A DNA stretch of 64,000 nt. Origin: [Eubacterium] saphenum. GTDB lineage: Bacteria > Bacillota > Clostridia > Peptostreptococcales > Anaerovoracaceae. The number at the start of each line of letters is the position of its first letter. Position 1 is the first letter of the stretch. Both the position numbers and the translations under genes were made by a program. The notes under the pieces are model-generated. The model was not told where the DNA came from. It searched no databases and saw only the letters and a list, made by a program, of their open reading frames with translations. The DNA lies in the NCBI GenBank assembly GCA_004555725.1, contig SFHC01000006.1, forward strand, positions 58,423-122,422. The letters are read 5' to 3'. Shown in pieces: positions 26,438 through 35,385 of this stretch.

Positions 26438-26757
26438 ACAAGAAAGGAGAAGAAATCGTAGAAGCGGCGATTGTCCTTCCACTGATCCTTCTCGTGATTC
26501 TGAGTATGATTCTGCTGCTGATCTATTTTTACTCCTGTCTGCAGACGCAGGTTTCTGTACATCATGAATTGCTGGAGCGGCAAGAGATATTCTGCCATGT
26601 GTATCGTGTCAGCAGGCATGCGCAGGCGACTGAGAAGCAGATGCAGGGCTTATGCAGGATAATGATGAGAAGTGAATGCCAGGGGAGAATATATCTGATT
26701 CAGCCTGCAGATCTGATTTTAACCGGGGAGGAGGCGAAGCTGTATTTACAGAAATAA
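26359..26757 (+). CDS. TadE-like pseudopilin
   Basis: A 132-residue protein with a type IVb prepilin-like signal. A basic segment ends in KKG, followed by EEIVEAAIVLPLILLV (Glu at +5 after the presumed cut), as in TadE-family minor pilins. After the hydrophobic helix (about 38-58) a soluble domain follows with no recognisable motif. The ATG at 26359 is the first in frame after an upstream stop, but has no strong ribosome binding site; a downstream TTG before the KKG is an alternative. It lies between the major pilin and a second pilin-like gene. Confidence 0.65.
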   Translation: MEHSEKTEYTASNKLVGCTRKPYLLLNKKGEEIVEAAIVLPLILLVILSMILLLIYFYSCLQTQVSVHHELLERQEIFCHVYRVSRHAQATEKQMQGLCRIMMRSECQGRIYLIQPADLILTGEEAKLYLQK

Positions 26758-28162
26758 ACAGGGATCGGTGATCGTATTTGTGATGCTGTTCTTTGTTTCG
26801 CTGGTTTCGCTGCTGGGCGCGTTTATCGGGGTTTCAAAACGCGATGCATCGGATAGTGCTGCAGAAGCGCTCGGCGGGCTTTGGTGCGAATCTGTACTGG
26901 CAGAATATGATCTTCCGCTTCAGCAGCGGTATTGCATCTTCGGCTTTTACGGGTCTGAACGGGAAACACCGATGCGTTTGGATTACTATGCCAACCGAAG
27001 TTTTGAACAGAAAAAATACATCGATTACCAGGGAAGCCGTGTATTTCTGGATTTGTATTCTCTGAACAGCACAGACTGTATGAAGAAACAGATGGTACAT
27101 GTCGGAAAACTCCTGACGCTGAAAAAACTGGGATCGTTATCTTCAGGCGGAAAAGGCACAGGCAAAGAGGCCTCCGGAATTGTCACGCATCAGAACGGCG
27201 CAGAAAAGGCAGGGCGGGTTTTGCCAGGAGGGCATTGTTCAGCTGATTCAGGAATTATTAAAGCATATCCGAAAGCCTCGGAAAGAGGCAGGATTGGAAG
27301 TGCGGCAGTCCGTTCTTCCCTTCCATCTTCCGGTGCATCCGGAGGATGTTCACCAAGCCAGTTAATAGAGGCCGTAAAAGGGATGCGTTCCCTGAAAAGT
27401 GCTGCACACAGTGGAAGCAGCCGGTATTTCCTTGAACAGTATCTCTTTGCCTTCTACCGCGACCATGTGAATGACCGGGGGTTGGACAGCTGTTTTTATG
27501 ATCATGAAATAGAATATATCATCTGCGGACATCCGAGTGATGAGCAGAATCTGAAGGGAGTGAAGCGCAGGATAATTGCAGTTCGCGAGGCGATGAATCT
27601 CATGTTTATCCTGCAGGATCCGGAGATGAATGAAAAAACCCTGGCGCTGGCGGAAGTCCTTGCGCCAGGACCAGAAGCCGCGGCTGTGCAAAAACTGCTT
27701 CAGACAGGCTGGGCACTGGCAGAGAGCAGAAATGACTATGAGCTTCTGATTCAAGGAAAAAAAGTTCCGCTGCGCAAGGATAAAAAGTCCTGGGCGGTAG
27801 ACCTGGAATCAATTCTGGAATCTGGCCTGCCAAAAGCAGATAAGAAGGAGAGTAAGGATGATTCAAAATCCTCAGAGCGTGATTCTGTTGCATTTAAAAA
27901 GAAAATTCCATGCATTGATCCGGGGAACAGTTACGGGGAGAATTATGAAGATTATCTTCGCTTTTTTACATCCCTGATGGGAGAAGATCTGCGAGTACTG
28001 AGAATGATGGATATCATTCAGATCAATATGCAGTACGGCTGGTATTCGGATTTCCTCCTGAGGAACCACTACTGCGGAATTGAGGCAGAGTTCAGAGTAA
28101 ATGGCCGTTCATGCGAGATTCGGCGGATGTATTACCCGGATTCTGACGGTCAGGAGAAATGA
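26744..28162 (+). CDS. large pilin-like exported protein of the Tad locus, probable ATT start
   Basis: A protein of about 472 residues. The first usual start is GTG at 26768, but this would cut away a prepilin-like leader. Extending in frame to the ATT at 26744 gives a basic RNKQG before SVIVFVMLFFVSLVSLLG, the expected leader and helix, and AGGAGG lies 9 bases before the ATT. The long soluble remainder would face outward. It has a low-complexity Gly/Ser-rich region at about 125-210 and no catalytic motif I can name. It resembles the TadG/DUF5702-type proteins of clostridial Tad loci in place and layout. It overlaps the end of the TadE-like gene by 14 bases. Confidence 0.55.
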   Translation: MYRNKQGSVIVFVMLFFVSLVSLLGAFIGVSKRDASDSAAEALGGLWCESVLAEYDLPLQQRYCIFGFYGSERETPMRLDYYANRSFEQKKYIDYQGSRVFLDLYSLNSTDCMKKQMVHVGKLLTLKKLGSLSSGGKGTGKEASGIVTHQNGAEKAGRVLPGGHCSADSGIIKAYPKASERGRIGSAAVRSSLPSSGASGGCSPSQLIEAVKGMRSLKSAAHSGSSRYFLEQYLFAFYRDHVNDRGLDSCFYDHEIEYIICGHPSDEQNLKGVKRRIIAVREAMNLMFILQDPEMNEKTLALAEVLAPGPEAAAVQKLLQTGWALAESRNDYELLIQGKKVPLRKDKKSWAVDLESILESGLPKADKKESKDDSKSSERDSVAFKKKIPCIDPGNSYGENYEDYLRFFTSLMGEDLRVLRMMDIIQINMQYGWYSDFLLRNHYCGIEAEFRVNGRSCEIRRMYYPDSDGQEK

Positions 28163-28236
28163 CCGATCAGAGGATGAGGTGAATATGCAGACTGGCAGCA
28201 TCAACTGGAAAGGAAGGAGGAGTACCGGATAAGATC

Positions 28237-29049
28237 ATGCGGATATTGAAACAGCATCATGAGAAATTACCTGCGGCAAAGAAAGGAATCAAAGGCCTTA
28301 AGCGCGTGTTTTCTAAAAAAGGTGAATACATTCTGGAAGCTGCTGTGATCGCTCCAATGTTTATGTTGGCTGTTCTTGCTCTTATCGGGATCATTCCGGT
28401 GATCAGTAATTCAGAAAACCTGGTGTTTTCAGCAACGGATGAGATGAGGCGAGAAGCAGCGGTCTGTGCGCTTCATCCGTCTGCGGCCAGGATGCCGGTT
28501 CGTCTGGAGGGCCGTGCAAAGGGAGAAAACCGATGGCTGAAGCATTTGTATATTACTGGCTACAGATATCGGTTTTCGCATGGAAATATGGAAGATTTAA
28601 TTGAAATCCATCTGCAGGCTGTGCATGGGGTTCATGATCCGCTCGGCTGTTTTGACCACATCAGGGTTCCGGCCGTGATCACAGGAAGAGCATTTACAGG
28701 GCGGGTACGGACGGGAGGCGCTGCAGACAGCTTTCAGGACGACAGCAGAATGGTATATATTTTTCCGGAAGAAGGGATCCGCTATCATTCTGGGTTCTGT
28801 CAGCATGTTCGTGCCTGTTGTAAAATGGTGCCTTTATCAGATAAGATTCGCAAGGCCTATCATCCATGTCCGAACTGCCGGGCAAAAACCGCTGCGACTG
28901 GAGCGCCGGTATATGTGTTTTCAAGAGCGGGAGAAGCATATCACTATGGCTCTTGCAGATCGGTGACCAGATGGTGTACGGAGATTTCTCTGAAGCAGGC
29001 AAAAGCGCAGGGGTATACGGCGTGCAGGACATGCGGGGGCGGAGAGTAG
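28237..29049 (+). CDS. TadE-like pilin protein with two C-terminal Cys/His modules
   Basis: A 270-residue protein in three parts. First, a prepilin-like signal: KKG followed by EYILEAAVIAPMFMLAV, with Glu at +5. Second, a soluble middle of about 120 residues. Third, two tandem copies of a Cys/His module, about residues 172-213 and 225-268. Each follows the pattern VYxF...G..YHxGxC, then 20-25 residues, then CxxC (PCPNC and ACRTC). The modules resemble the small metal-binding repeats found at the ends of some secreted nucleases; zinc binding is inferred. GGAGG lies 16 bases upstream of the ATG, longer than ideal, so the start is less certain. Confidence 0.6.
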   Translation: MRILKQHHEKLPAAKKGIKGLKRVFSKKGEYILEAAVIAPMFMLAVLALIGIIPVISNSENLVFSATDEMRREAAVCALHPSAARMPVRLEGRAKGENRWLKHLYITGYRYRFSHGNMEDLIEIHLQAVHGVHDPLGCFDHIRVPAVITGRAFTGRVRTGGAADSFQDDSRMVYIFPEEGIRYHSGFCQHVRACCKMVPLSDKIRKAYHPCPNCRAKTAATGAPVYVFSRAGEAYHYGSCRSVTRWCTEISLKQAKAQGYTACRTCGGGE

Positions 29050-29070
29050 ATAAATCAGGAGGGGAGAATA

Positions 29071-29739
29071 ATGGAAGAATGTTTGGAAATTCAGTATAGT
29101 GACAGAGACTTGATGGATTATCAGAAGCAGATTCTGGAGACTGGATACACAGGTTTGTTCCTCCCGGTCAATTTTATGCATGCAGCGGGGAAGGACGGTG
29201 TAGTCCGGCTTTCCGGCATGTTTCACACGGATGGATATGTTAGTTTGAAAAACTACTTTGCGCCGGATGTGTGTGAAGCGCTTGATGTTGTGCTGTCTCT
29301 GCTGGATAAGATGATCCGTGCAGAAGATGTGTTTCTGTTTATTGGTGAATACTTGATCCATCCGGATCTTGTTTTTGTAAAGAACGGATTAAAGGAGCCG
29401 GAAGCTGCGCTCGCCTGGACAGGAACGGATAACAGCAGCCGCGGATATATCTGCAGCATGAATCAGTTCCATGACGGCATCTGCAGTGTGATTGATGTGC
29501 TGACAGAAAATCTGAAAGGAGACGGCGAAGGATATCTCCGTCACGCATGGGAAATTACAGCTGGTGAGGGCCTTCATGCGGGCGCGCTGAAACGAAGACT
29601 TTACAGACTCAGGACAGAGGCGTTTATGTGTGGCTACAGCCGGCGTGACACGTGGAATACCTTAACACGCAGGCCGGATGCAGATGGGTATGCTGAGGCA
29701 GTCTCAGATCACGTCTTTCTGCAGGAAGCAAGTGAGTGA
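29071..29739 (+). CDS. DUF6382-like protein of the Tad locus
   Basis: A 222-residue soluble protein without signal or membrane segment. The pattern DYQKQILETGYTGLFLPVN, then an SLKNYF segment and a helix leading to YLIHPDLVFV resembles DUF6382, the N-terminal domain of FHA-containing proteins found in clostridial Tad loci. No FHA domain follows here; instead there are about 80 residues of unrecognised, basic, helical sequence. If the assignment is right, it may bind a partner in the cytoplasm that regulates pilus assembly. Good AGGAGGGG ribosome binding site; last gene of the locus before a two-way terminator. Confidence 0.5.
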   Translation: MEECLEIQYSDRDLMDYQKQILETGYTGLFLPVNFMHAAGKDGVVRLSGMFHTDGYVSLKNYFAPDVCEALDVVLSLLDKMIRAEDVFLFIGEYLIHPDLVFVKNGLKEPEAALAWTGTDNSSRGYICSMNQFHDGICSVIDVLTENLKGDGEGYLRHAWEITAGEGLHAGALKRRLYRLRTEAFMCGYSRRDTWNTLTRRPDADGYAEAVSDHVFLQEASE

Positions 29740-29766
29740 GAACGGAAAAAAGAATGAAATAAGAAA

Positions 29767-29795
29767 AGGGCAGCGTGTATTAATGACGCTGTCCT
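29767..29795. terminator. two-way terminator between the Tad locus and rnr
   Basis: AGGGCAGCGT (29767-29776) and ACGCTGTCCT (29786-29795) form a 10-bp stem with one G-U pair. On the minus strand it runs into TTTTCTT; on the plus strand it has a weaker TTTGTGTTT. The rnr stop codon lies in the loop, so the hairpin overlaps the gene's end. Confidence 0.7.
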
Positions 29796-31792
29796 TTGTG
29801 TTTATCTGTTCTTCTTGTTCCTTCTGTATTATTATCTCCCGTGAGCTGAAAATCGATCTGCCGTTCTTCCGGACGCGCATCGGTTACTCGTATGCGGACC
29901 GGATCTCCCAGTGCGTAAATATTATGGGTATTGGATCCGATCAGGCGGTAGCGGCTTTCTTCATAGTTATAATAGTCATCGTTCAGTGTAGAGATTGGAA
30001 CCAGGCCTTCTACTGTATTTTCAAGCTGTACGTATATGCCGAATTCGGTGACGCCGCTGATGATTCCGGAGTATTCTTCGCCTATGAATTTCTTCATGTA
30101 CTGCGCCATTTTCAGTTTATCAACATCGCGCTCCAGTTCCTGAGCGGCGCGCTCCGTTTCTGAAGAATGCTCGGATACATCCTGCACATCTGATGTCCAT
30201 GATTTTCTGCGGAGATCGTTTTTGCCTCCGTTCAGCACCTGCTTAATGATGCGGTGAATCATCAAATCCGGATATCTTCGAATCGGTGAAGTGAAGTGGC
30301 AGTAATACGGAAATGCCAGAGCATAGTGTCCGGTGCATTCCGGGCTGTAATAGGCCTTGGTCATGGACCGGAGCAGGACGGTGCTGACGATGTTCTCATA
30401 CGGCTGTCCCTTTGCCAGCTCCAGGATGCGGCTGAGTTCGGAAGGAGCGAGCTCACCTTTTTTGGTGTGCAGAGAAATTCCAAAGAAGGTCAGAAAGTGT
30501 TTCATTTCCTCGATCTTTACGGTGTCCGGCTGCTCATGAACACGGTAGACAAAAGGCACGTGCAAGCGGTTAAAGTGTTCCGCAACGGTTTTGTTGGCGG
30601 CAAGCATGAATTCTTCGATCATGCGGTTCGCAACGCGCCGGTCGGCAGGGTGGATATCGATTGGATTCTCTTGATTGTCCAGGATAATCTCCGCTTCCTC
30701 GTGGTCAAAATCAATACTTCCTGCTTTCATACGGTTATGATTCAGCGCGGCGGCCAGCTGTTCCATTTCCTTCAGCGCGGCGTAAATGTTAAAACCGTGG
30801 TAGTTTGTATAAGTATTGATCAAGGCACTGTCCTCATCTTCCAGCATGTCAGACACATCATCATAGACCATGCGCGCTTTTGAGCGGATGATGCTCTCAT
30901 ATATATTGTGGCGGACAATGTCTCCATCCGGGCGGATTTCCATTTCGCAGGTGAGTGTCAGACGGTCTGCGCCTTCAAAAAGGGAGCAGATGCCGTTTGA
31001 CAGGGATTTTGGCAGCATAGGAATGACGCGTGTCAGCAGATATACGCTGTTGCCGCGTTTTCTTGCTTCTCTGTCCAGGCGGGAATGATCGTTTACATAG
31101 TGGGAGACATCTGCGATGTGCACACCGAGCAGCCAGTTCCCGTTATCGAGTTTTTTTACTGAGACGGCGTCATCGAGGTCTTTCGAATCCGCTCCATCAA
31201 TCGTGAGGACGATGTCGTTTCTGAGGTCCATACGTCTGGACAGATCAGATTCATCTGGTGTTTTTCGCGCACATTCTGCTGCTTCAGCTTCGCAGGGGGA
31301 GGGGAACTGTTCCCGCAGTCCGGAAGCGCGTATCAGTGCTTTGATTTCCGCACCTGAGGCTCCCTTTCTGGCAATGACGTCAATGATTTTTCCTTCTGCG
31401 TTTTCATCAGGGCGGGAAGGGTAACGGGTGATGCGCGCGAGGACCTTGTCGCCGTCCTTGGCTTTGCTGTTAGCGCGCCCCTTGATAAATACGCCTTCCC
31501 GGTCATGCTTGGCGACAGGAACAACGATACCGTTTTTTCCGATGCGGTGGTACGTTCCGACGACGTCTTCCTGAGCGCGGTTCAGGATCCGGTCGATCAG
31601 GCCTTCCGGGCGGCGGTCCCAGTAATATTCCGGCAGCAGGTCAACCTGCACCAGGTCACCGTTCATGGCACCTTTCATGTTTTCCTGGTCAATAAAAATG
31701 TCATCCCCGTCTTCCATTACGACAAATCCATTTCCGGACTTTGTTTTATCGAGGCGCCCTCTGAGGGCAGGGGTTTTCTTTTTTCTGCTCAT
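29780..31792 (-). CDS. rnr: ribonuclease R
   Basis: Processive 3'-5' exoribonuclease that degrades structured RNA. The 670-residue product has two N-terminal cold-shock-like OB domains (about 8-150), the RNB catalytic domain with IDGADSKDLDDAV (about 204-216; the aspartates bind the catalytic magnesium), and one C-terminal S1 domain (about 570-650) with a short basic tail. It lacks the longer N-terminal helix-turn-helix and C-terminal extension of E. coli RNase R, as usual in Firmicutes. AAGGAG is 4 bases before the ATG. The upstream gene on the strand is ispH-rpsA, separated by a strong terminator. Confidence 0.95.
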   Translation of the reverse strand: MSRKKKTPALRGRLDKTKSGNGFVVMEDGDDIFIDQENMKGAMNGDLVQVDLLPEYYWDRRPEGLIDRILNRAQEDVVGTYHRIGKNGIVVPVAKHDREGVFIKGRANSKAKDGDKVLARITRYPSRPDENAEGKIIDVIARKGASGAEIKALIRASGLREQFPSPCEAEAAECARKTPDESDLSRRMDLRNDIVLTIDGADSKDLDDAVSVKKLDNGNWLLGVHIADVSHYVNDHSRLDREARKRGNSVYLLTRVIPMLPKSLSNGICSLFEGADRLTLTCEMEIRPDGDIVRHNIYESIIRSKARMVYDDVSDMLEDEDSALINTYTNYHGFNIYAALKEMEQLAAALNHNRMKAGSIDFDHEEAEIILDNQENPIDIHPADRRVANRMIEEFMLAANKTVAEHFNRLHVPFVYRVHEQPDTVKIEEMKHFLTFFGISLHTKKGELAPSELSRILELAKGQPYENIVSTVLLRSMTKAYYSPECTGHYALAFPYYCHFTSPIRRYPDLMIHRIIKQVLNGGKNDLRRKSWTSDVQDVSEHSSETERAAQELERDVDKLKMAQYMKKFIGEEYSGIISGVTEFGIYVQLENTVEGLVPISTLNDDYYNYEESRYRLIGSNTHNIYALGDPVRIRVTDARPEERQIDFQLTGDNNTEGTRRTDKHKGQRH

Positions 31793-31894
31793 AATTCTCC
31801 TTAGATTCTATGCGGCGGGCATCACAATATGCGTGTCGTATGAAACGACATTCTACCTATCAGATGACCTGGCACATAAAGATCGTGAAGCTAA

Positions 31895-31929
31895 TAAAAA
31901 ACAGGCAAGCACCTGACAGCGCTTGCCTG
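31895..31929 (-). terminator. intrinsic terminator of ispH-rpsA
   Basis: On the minus strand CAGGCAAGC pairs perfectly with GCTTGCCTG across ten bases and is followed by TTTTTTATT. It lies 20 bases after the gene. Confidence 0.93.
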
Positions 31930-31948
31930 AAATTGTTTTCGCTTAACA

Positions 31949-33940
31949 CTACTCAGCGTCTTCAGCTGTTTCCTCAGATGGAGCTTCTTCTGCTTCAGCA
32001 GGAGCGGCTTCCTCTTCATCTTCCGGCTTATAATCTTCCGGAACCTGCTTCATGGAAAGGCTGATTCTTCTTCTGTCTGTATCGATGTCAAGAATCTTTG
32101 TGTAAACTTCCTGACCTACAGTCAGCTCATCGCTGATGTTGTTTACGTGCTTGTTGGCAACCTCAGAGATGTGTACCAGTCCGTCCAGACCCGGCTTCAG
32201 CTCAACAAATGCACCATACTCTTTCAGCTGAACAACCTTGCCCTTGACGATCTGATCAACGTGATAGGTATCGTTGATGACAGACCACGGCTCTGGAGTT
32301 GTCTGCTTGAGACCGAGGGAAATCTTTCCTTTCTCGCGGTTCATGTTCAGGATCTTGACGTTGATCTTCTGACCAATCTTGAGAACCTCATCAGGGTGCT
32401 TCAGCTTGCCCCAGGAAATCTCGGAAATGTGGAGCAGTCCGTCGATTCCGCCCAGGTCAACAAATGCGCCGTAGTCAGTAAATCTCATTACTGTTCCTTC
32501 TACGATGTCATCAACCTTCAGCGTATCCCAGATCTGATCCAGCTTCTTCTGTCTCTCCTCAGCCAGTACAGCCTTGTGGGAGAATACAGCTCTGCCTCTT
32601 CTCTGATCAACTCTGGAAACCTTGACGGTCAGGACCTGTCCCATGAACTCGTCAGCGCTTTCAACGTATCTGTTGGAGAGCTGGGAGAGTGGAATAAATC
32701 CGCGTACTTCCTTGTATTCAGCAATTACGCCGCCCTTGACAACCTTGACAACCTTGACCTCAATATTTGACTTATTTTCAAGTGCTTCATTGATTTCATC
32801 CCAGTGCTTGTTGACTTCCAGTCTCTTCTTGGACAGCAGGATTCCGCCGTCGTTGTCATCTGTCTTGATGACTTTAGCCTGGACTTCATCGCCGACATGG
32901 AACATGTCTGTCAGTTTCTGTCCTTCCTCCAGTGTAACCTCGCGAGAGGTGAGGATTCCATCTTTCTTGCAGCCCAGGTTGACGATGACCTCGTCGTCAT
33001 TTACCTGATCAACCTTACCGGTAACGATTTCACCGGTGTGTGGGAGTCTCAAAGATGCATCGATTTCGTCCATGAAAGCTTCCATCGAATTTGCAGTTTC
33101 GTTCGTGATATTGTCACTCATAACAGTAGTAACCTCCTTGATAGTACGTTCAGGCGTCGATGCACCTGCCGCAACACCTATTCTATTACACTTTTTCAAT
33201 TGTTTCAATGGTAAATCATTAATATTTTCGGCAAAAAACGTGTTTGGGCAGTATTTCCGGCAGATTTCAAAAAGTTTCTGGGTGTTTGAGGAGTTTTTCC
33301 CGCCGATGACGACCATGGCGTCGCAGGTTTTTGCCAGTTCTGCTGCCGCGTTCTGCCTCTCTGATGTGGCGTTGCAGATGGTATTGTGGATCTCCAGCTC
33401 CACATGCTGTCTTTTCAGGCTGTCAATAATTTCCTGAAAGGTTTCCTTTCTCAGTGTGGTCTGGCAGACGACAAAGGCAGACTGGCAAGGAAAATTCTCG
33501 GCGTCTTCTTTGCAGCTGAGAATGATTCCCTGATTATCGCACCAGCCGTTGGTTCCGATAACTTCCGGATGGTCTGGGTCGCCGATGATCACAATGGTTT
33601 TTCCAGCTTCATATGCCTCCTGGACCAGGCTGTGAATACGGGAGACAAACGGGCAGGTTGTTTCTACCAGGCGGATTCCTGCCTGCTGGGCCTCTTGATA
33701 GAATTGTTTTGTCTCCCCATGTGAACGGACAATTACCGTTGATCCTTCAGGCGCATCAGAAAGGGAATCGATGATGCGGGCGCCGAGCTGTTCCAGTTCA
33801 TCCGTGACATCGCGGTTGTGAATCAGCTGACCGTGCGTGAAAAGATGATTGTGCTGCTGTCTGGTTTCCTGATAGGCGGTTTCTACGGCTTTTTTTACGC
33901 CGAAGCAGAAGCCGCTGTGCTTAGCGCGGATAATTTCCAT
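31949..33940 (-). CDS. ispH-rpsA: IspH (HMBPP reductase) fused to ribosomal protein S1
   Basis: A 663-residue fusion. Residues 1-275 are 4-hydroxy-3-methylbut-2-enyl diphosphate reductase, the last step of the MEP isoprenoid pathway; the three iron-sulfur cysteines are C12, C96 and C189. A linker (about 275-298) leads to four S1 RNA-binding domains at about 300-370, 385-455, 470-540 and 555-628, and an acidic Glu/Ala-rich tail. This fusion is a recognised feature of many Clostridia; a link between isoprenoid synthesis and translation has been suggested but is not established. The ribosome binding site lies in the last codons of rarA, 6 bases upstream of this gene, so the two are probably coupled. 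Confidence 0.95.
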   Translation of the reverse strand: MEIIRAKHSGFCFGVKKAVETAYQETRQQHNHLFTHGQLIHNRDVTDELEQLGARIIDSLSDAPEGSTVIVRSHGETKQFYQEAQQAGIRLVETTCPFVSRIHSLVQEAYEAGKTIVIIGDPDHPEVIGTNGWCDNQGIILSCKEDAENFPCQSAFVVCQTTLRKETFQEIIDSLKRQHVELEIHNTICNATSERQNAAAELAKTCDAMVVIGGKNSSNTQKLFEICRKYCPNTFFAENINDLPLKQLKKCNRIGVAAGASTPERTIKEVTTVMSDNITNETANSMEAFMDEIDASLRLPHTGEIVTGKVDQVNDDEVIVNLGCKKDGILTSREVTLEEGQKLTDMFHVGDEVQAKVIKTDDNDGGILLSKKRLEVNKHWDEINEALENKSNIEVKVVKVVKGGVIAEYKEVRGFIPLSQLSNRYVESADEFMGQVLTVKVSRVDQRRGRAVFSHKAVLAEERQKKLDQIWDTLKVDDIVEGTVMRFTDYGAFVDLGGIDGLLHISEISWGKLKHPDEVLKIGQKINVKILNMNREKGKISLGLKQTTPEPWSVINDTYHVDQIVKGKVVQLKEYGAFVELKPGLDGLVHISEVANKHVNNISDELTVGQEVYTKILDIDTDRRRISLSMKQVPEDYKPEDEEEAAPAEAEEAPSEETAEDAE

Positions 33941-33946
33941 AATGTA

Positions 33947-35293
33947 TTATTCCTCTTCTTTCTTAGGTTTGGTATGTTCTGTATGTTCGGCATTGCTCTG
34001 CCGCGCAGTCTGATTCAGTTTCTGGCGAAGCTTTTCGAGAAAATGTCTGAACTGCGCTTCGGATCCGTTTCCGGTCGGATGGTAATAGCGGACGCCTGCG
34101 TTCTGCAGGGCATCGGGTAGGTACTGCTGACGGACGTAGCCGCCGAAGTCATGCGGATAGAGATATCCCTTTCCGTATCCCAGGTTTTCCGCGCCGCTGT
34201 AATGCGCGTCTTTGAGGTGCGGGGGGATCGGGCCGCAGTTCCGGCTTTGGACATCGTGAAGCGCTTCCTGATAGGCTCTGACCGAGGAATTGGATTTTGG
34301 TGAGGAGGCCAGAAGCAGAACGGCTTCGCTGAGATTGATCCCGGCCTCTGGCCATCCGACCATCTGCGCGGCCTGGACACAGGCCGTCACAATCGAGATT
34401 GCGGACGGGTAGGCCATGCCGATATCTTCTGACGCAATAACCAGGAGGCGGCGTCCGATTGTCATCAGGTCGCACCTTGCGTCTGCCATTTTTGCAAAAT
34501 AGTAGATGGCGGCGTCCGGGTCGCTGCCGCGGATTGACTTCTGCAGAGCGGAGAGTAAATCGTATTCCGCAGATTCATCATAGCTGTTGATGTTTCGCTG
34601 CAGGGCCTCGCCGACCCTGTCTCTGGTAATGACGCGTTCGTTTTCCGGAAGGTTTTCCGCGATGAATCCGAGCGTGTCCAGCGCAGAGCGTGCATCTCCC
34701 TGAGAAAGATCTGCAAGCAGCTGAAGGGCGTCATCTTCTGCGCGCACAGGCGGCTGTATGCCGCCGAGCCCCCTGGAAGGGTCTTTAAGAGCGCGGTTCA
34801 AGAGCTGGATCAGGTCTTCCGGTTTCAATGGGTGAAATTCATAGATATTTCTTACACGGCTCAGGATTGCTTTATTCACAGAGAAATAAGGGTTTTCCGT
34901 CGTGCTTCCGATCAAATGAATAATACCTTCCTCCAGGGCTTTCAGCAGAGCATCCTGCTGGAGCCTGTTCCAGCGGTGCACTTCATCAACATACAGGACG
35001 GTGGAGCGTCTTTCCAGTCCGTAAAATTTCACCCGTGCTTCTTCAAGGATTTCTTTCAGTTCTTTGGTTCCGGAAACTGAGGCGTTGATTTCACGGAAAT
35101 CATTGTCCATAGTGCGGGCAATAATGCGTGCCAGCGTTGTTTTTCCTGTTCCGGGAGGACCGAAGAAAATGGCAGAGTGAAAACTGCGGTTCTGGATGGA
35201 TCGGACAAAGAGCGAGCCGGGAAAGAGAAAATGGCGCTGACCTGCAAAATCCTCGAGACGAGTCGGGCGCATACGTGTAGACAATGGCTGCAT
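33947..35293 (-). CDS. rarA: replication-associated recombination protein A (AAA+ ATPase)
   Basis: A 448-residue AAA+ ATPase of the RarA/MgsA (WRNIP1) family, related to clamp-loader subunits, which acts at stalled replication forks. Walker A is FFGPPGTGKTT (about 43-53) and Walker B is VLYVDEVHRW (about 98-107). The sensor motif GSTTENP (about 128-134) and the C-terminal tetramerisation region follow. The C-terminus ends in a short charged tail. AAAGGAG precedes the ATG. An unusual strong hairpin (35312-35340) sits just before its ribosome binding site. Confidence 0.95.
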   Translation of the reverse strand: MQPLSTRMRPTRLEDFAGQRHFLFPGSLFVRSIQNRSFHSAIFFGPPGTGKTTLARIIARTMDNDFREINASVSGTKELKEILEEARVKFYGLERRSTVLYVDEVHRWNRLQQDALLKALEEGIIHLIGSTTENPYFSVNKAILSRVRNIYEFHPLKPEDLIQLLNRALKDPSRGLGGIQPPVRAEDDALQLLADLSQGDARSALDTLGFIAENLPENERVITRDRVGEALQRNINSYDESAEYDLLSALQKSIRGSDPDAAIYYFAKMADARCDLMTIGRRLLVIASEDIGMAYPSAISIVTACVQAAQMVGWPEAGINLSEAVLLLASSPKSNSSVRAYQEALHDVQSRNCGPIPPHLKDAHYSGAENLGYGKGYLYPHDFGGYVRQQYLPDALQNAGVRYYHPTGNGSEAQFRHFLEKLRQKLNQTARQSNAEHTEHTKPKKEEE

Positions 35294-35311
35294 AGAACTC
35301 CTTTCTAAACA

Positions 35312-35340
35312 GCGCGTCAGAACATATAGAACTGACGCGC
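35312..35340 (-). terminator. hairpin between the trk operon and rarA
   Basis: GCGCGTCAG (35312-35320) and CTGACGCGC (35332-35340) form a perfect 9-bp GC-rich stem with an 11-base loop. On the minus strand only TGTTTAG follows. It probably ends the trk transcript, but the T run is weak and it lies just before the rarA ribosome binding site, so a role in the rarA leader is possible. Confidence 0.45.
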
Positions 35341-35385
35341 CGCTTGATCGTATTTAAATCGGTGTCTCGTTAAGGTGAGGGGATA

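Noticed and set aside
28184..28231. A 15-codon ORF just before the Cys/His pilin gene
   Set aside because: It has a ribosome binding site (GAGGTG) but is too short to support; it may only help ribosomes reach the next gene.
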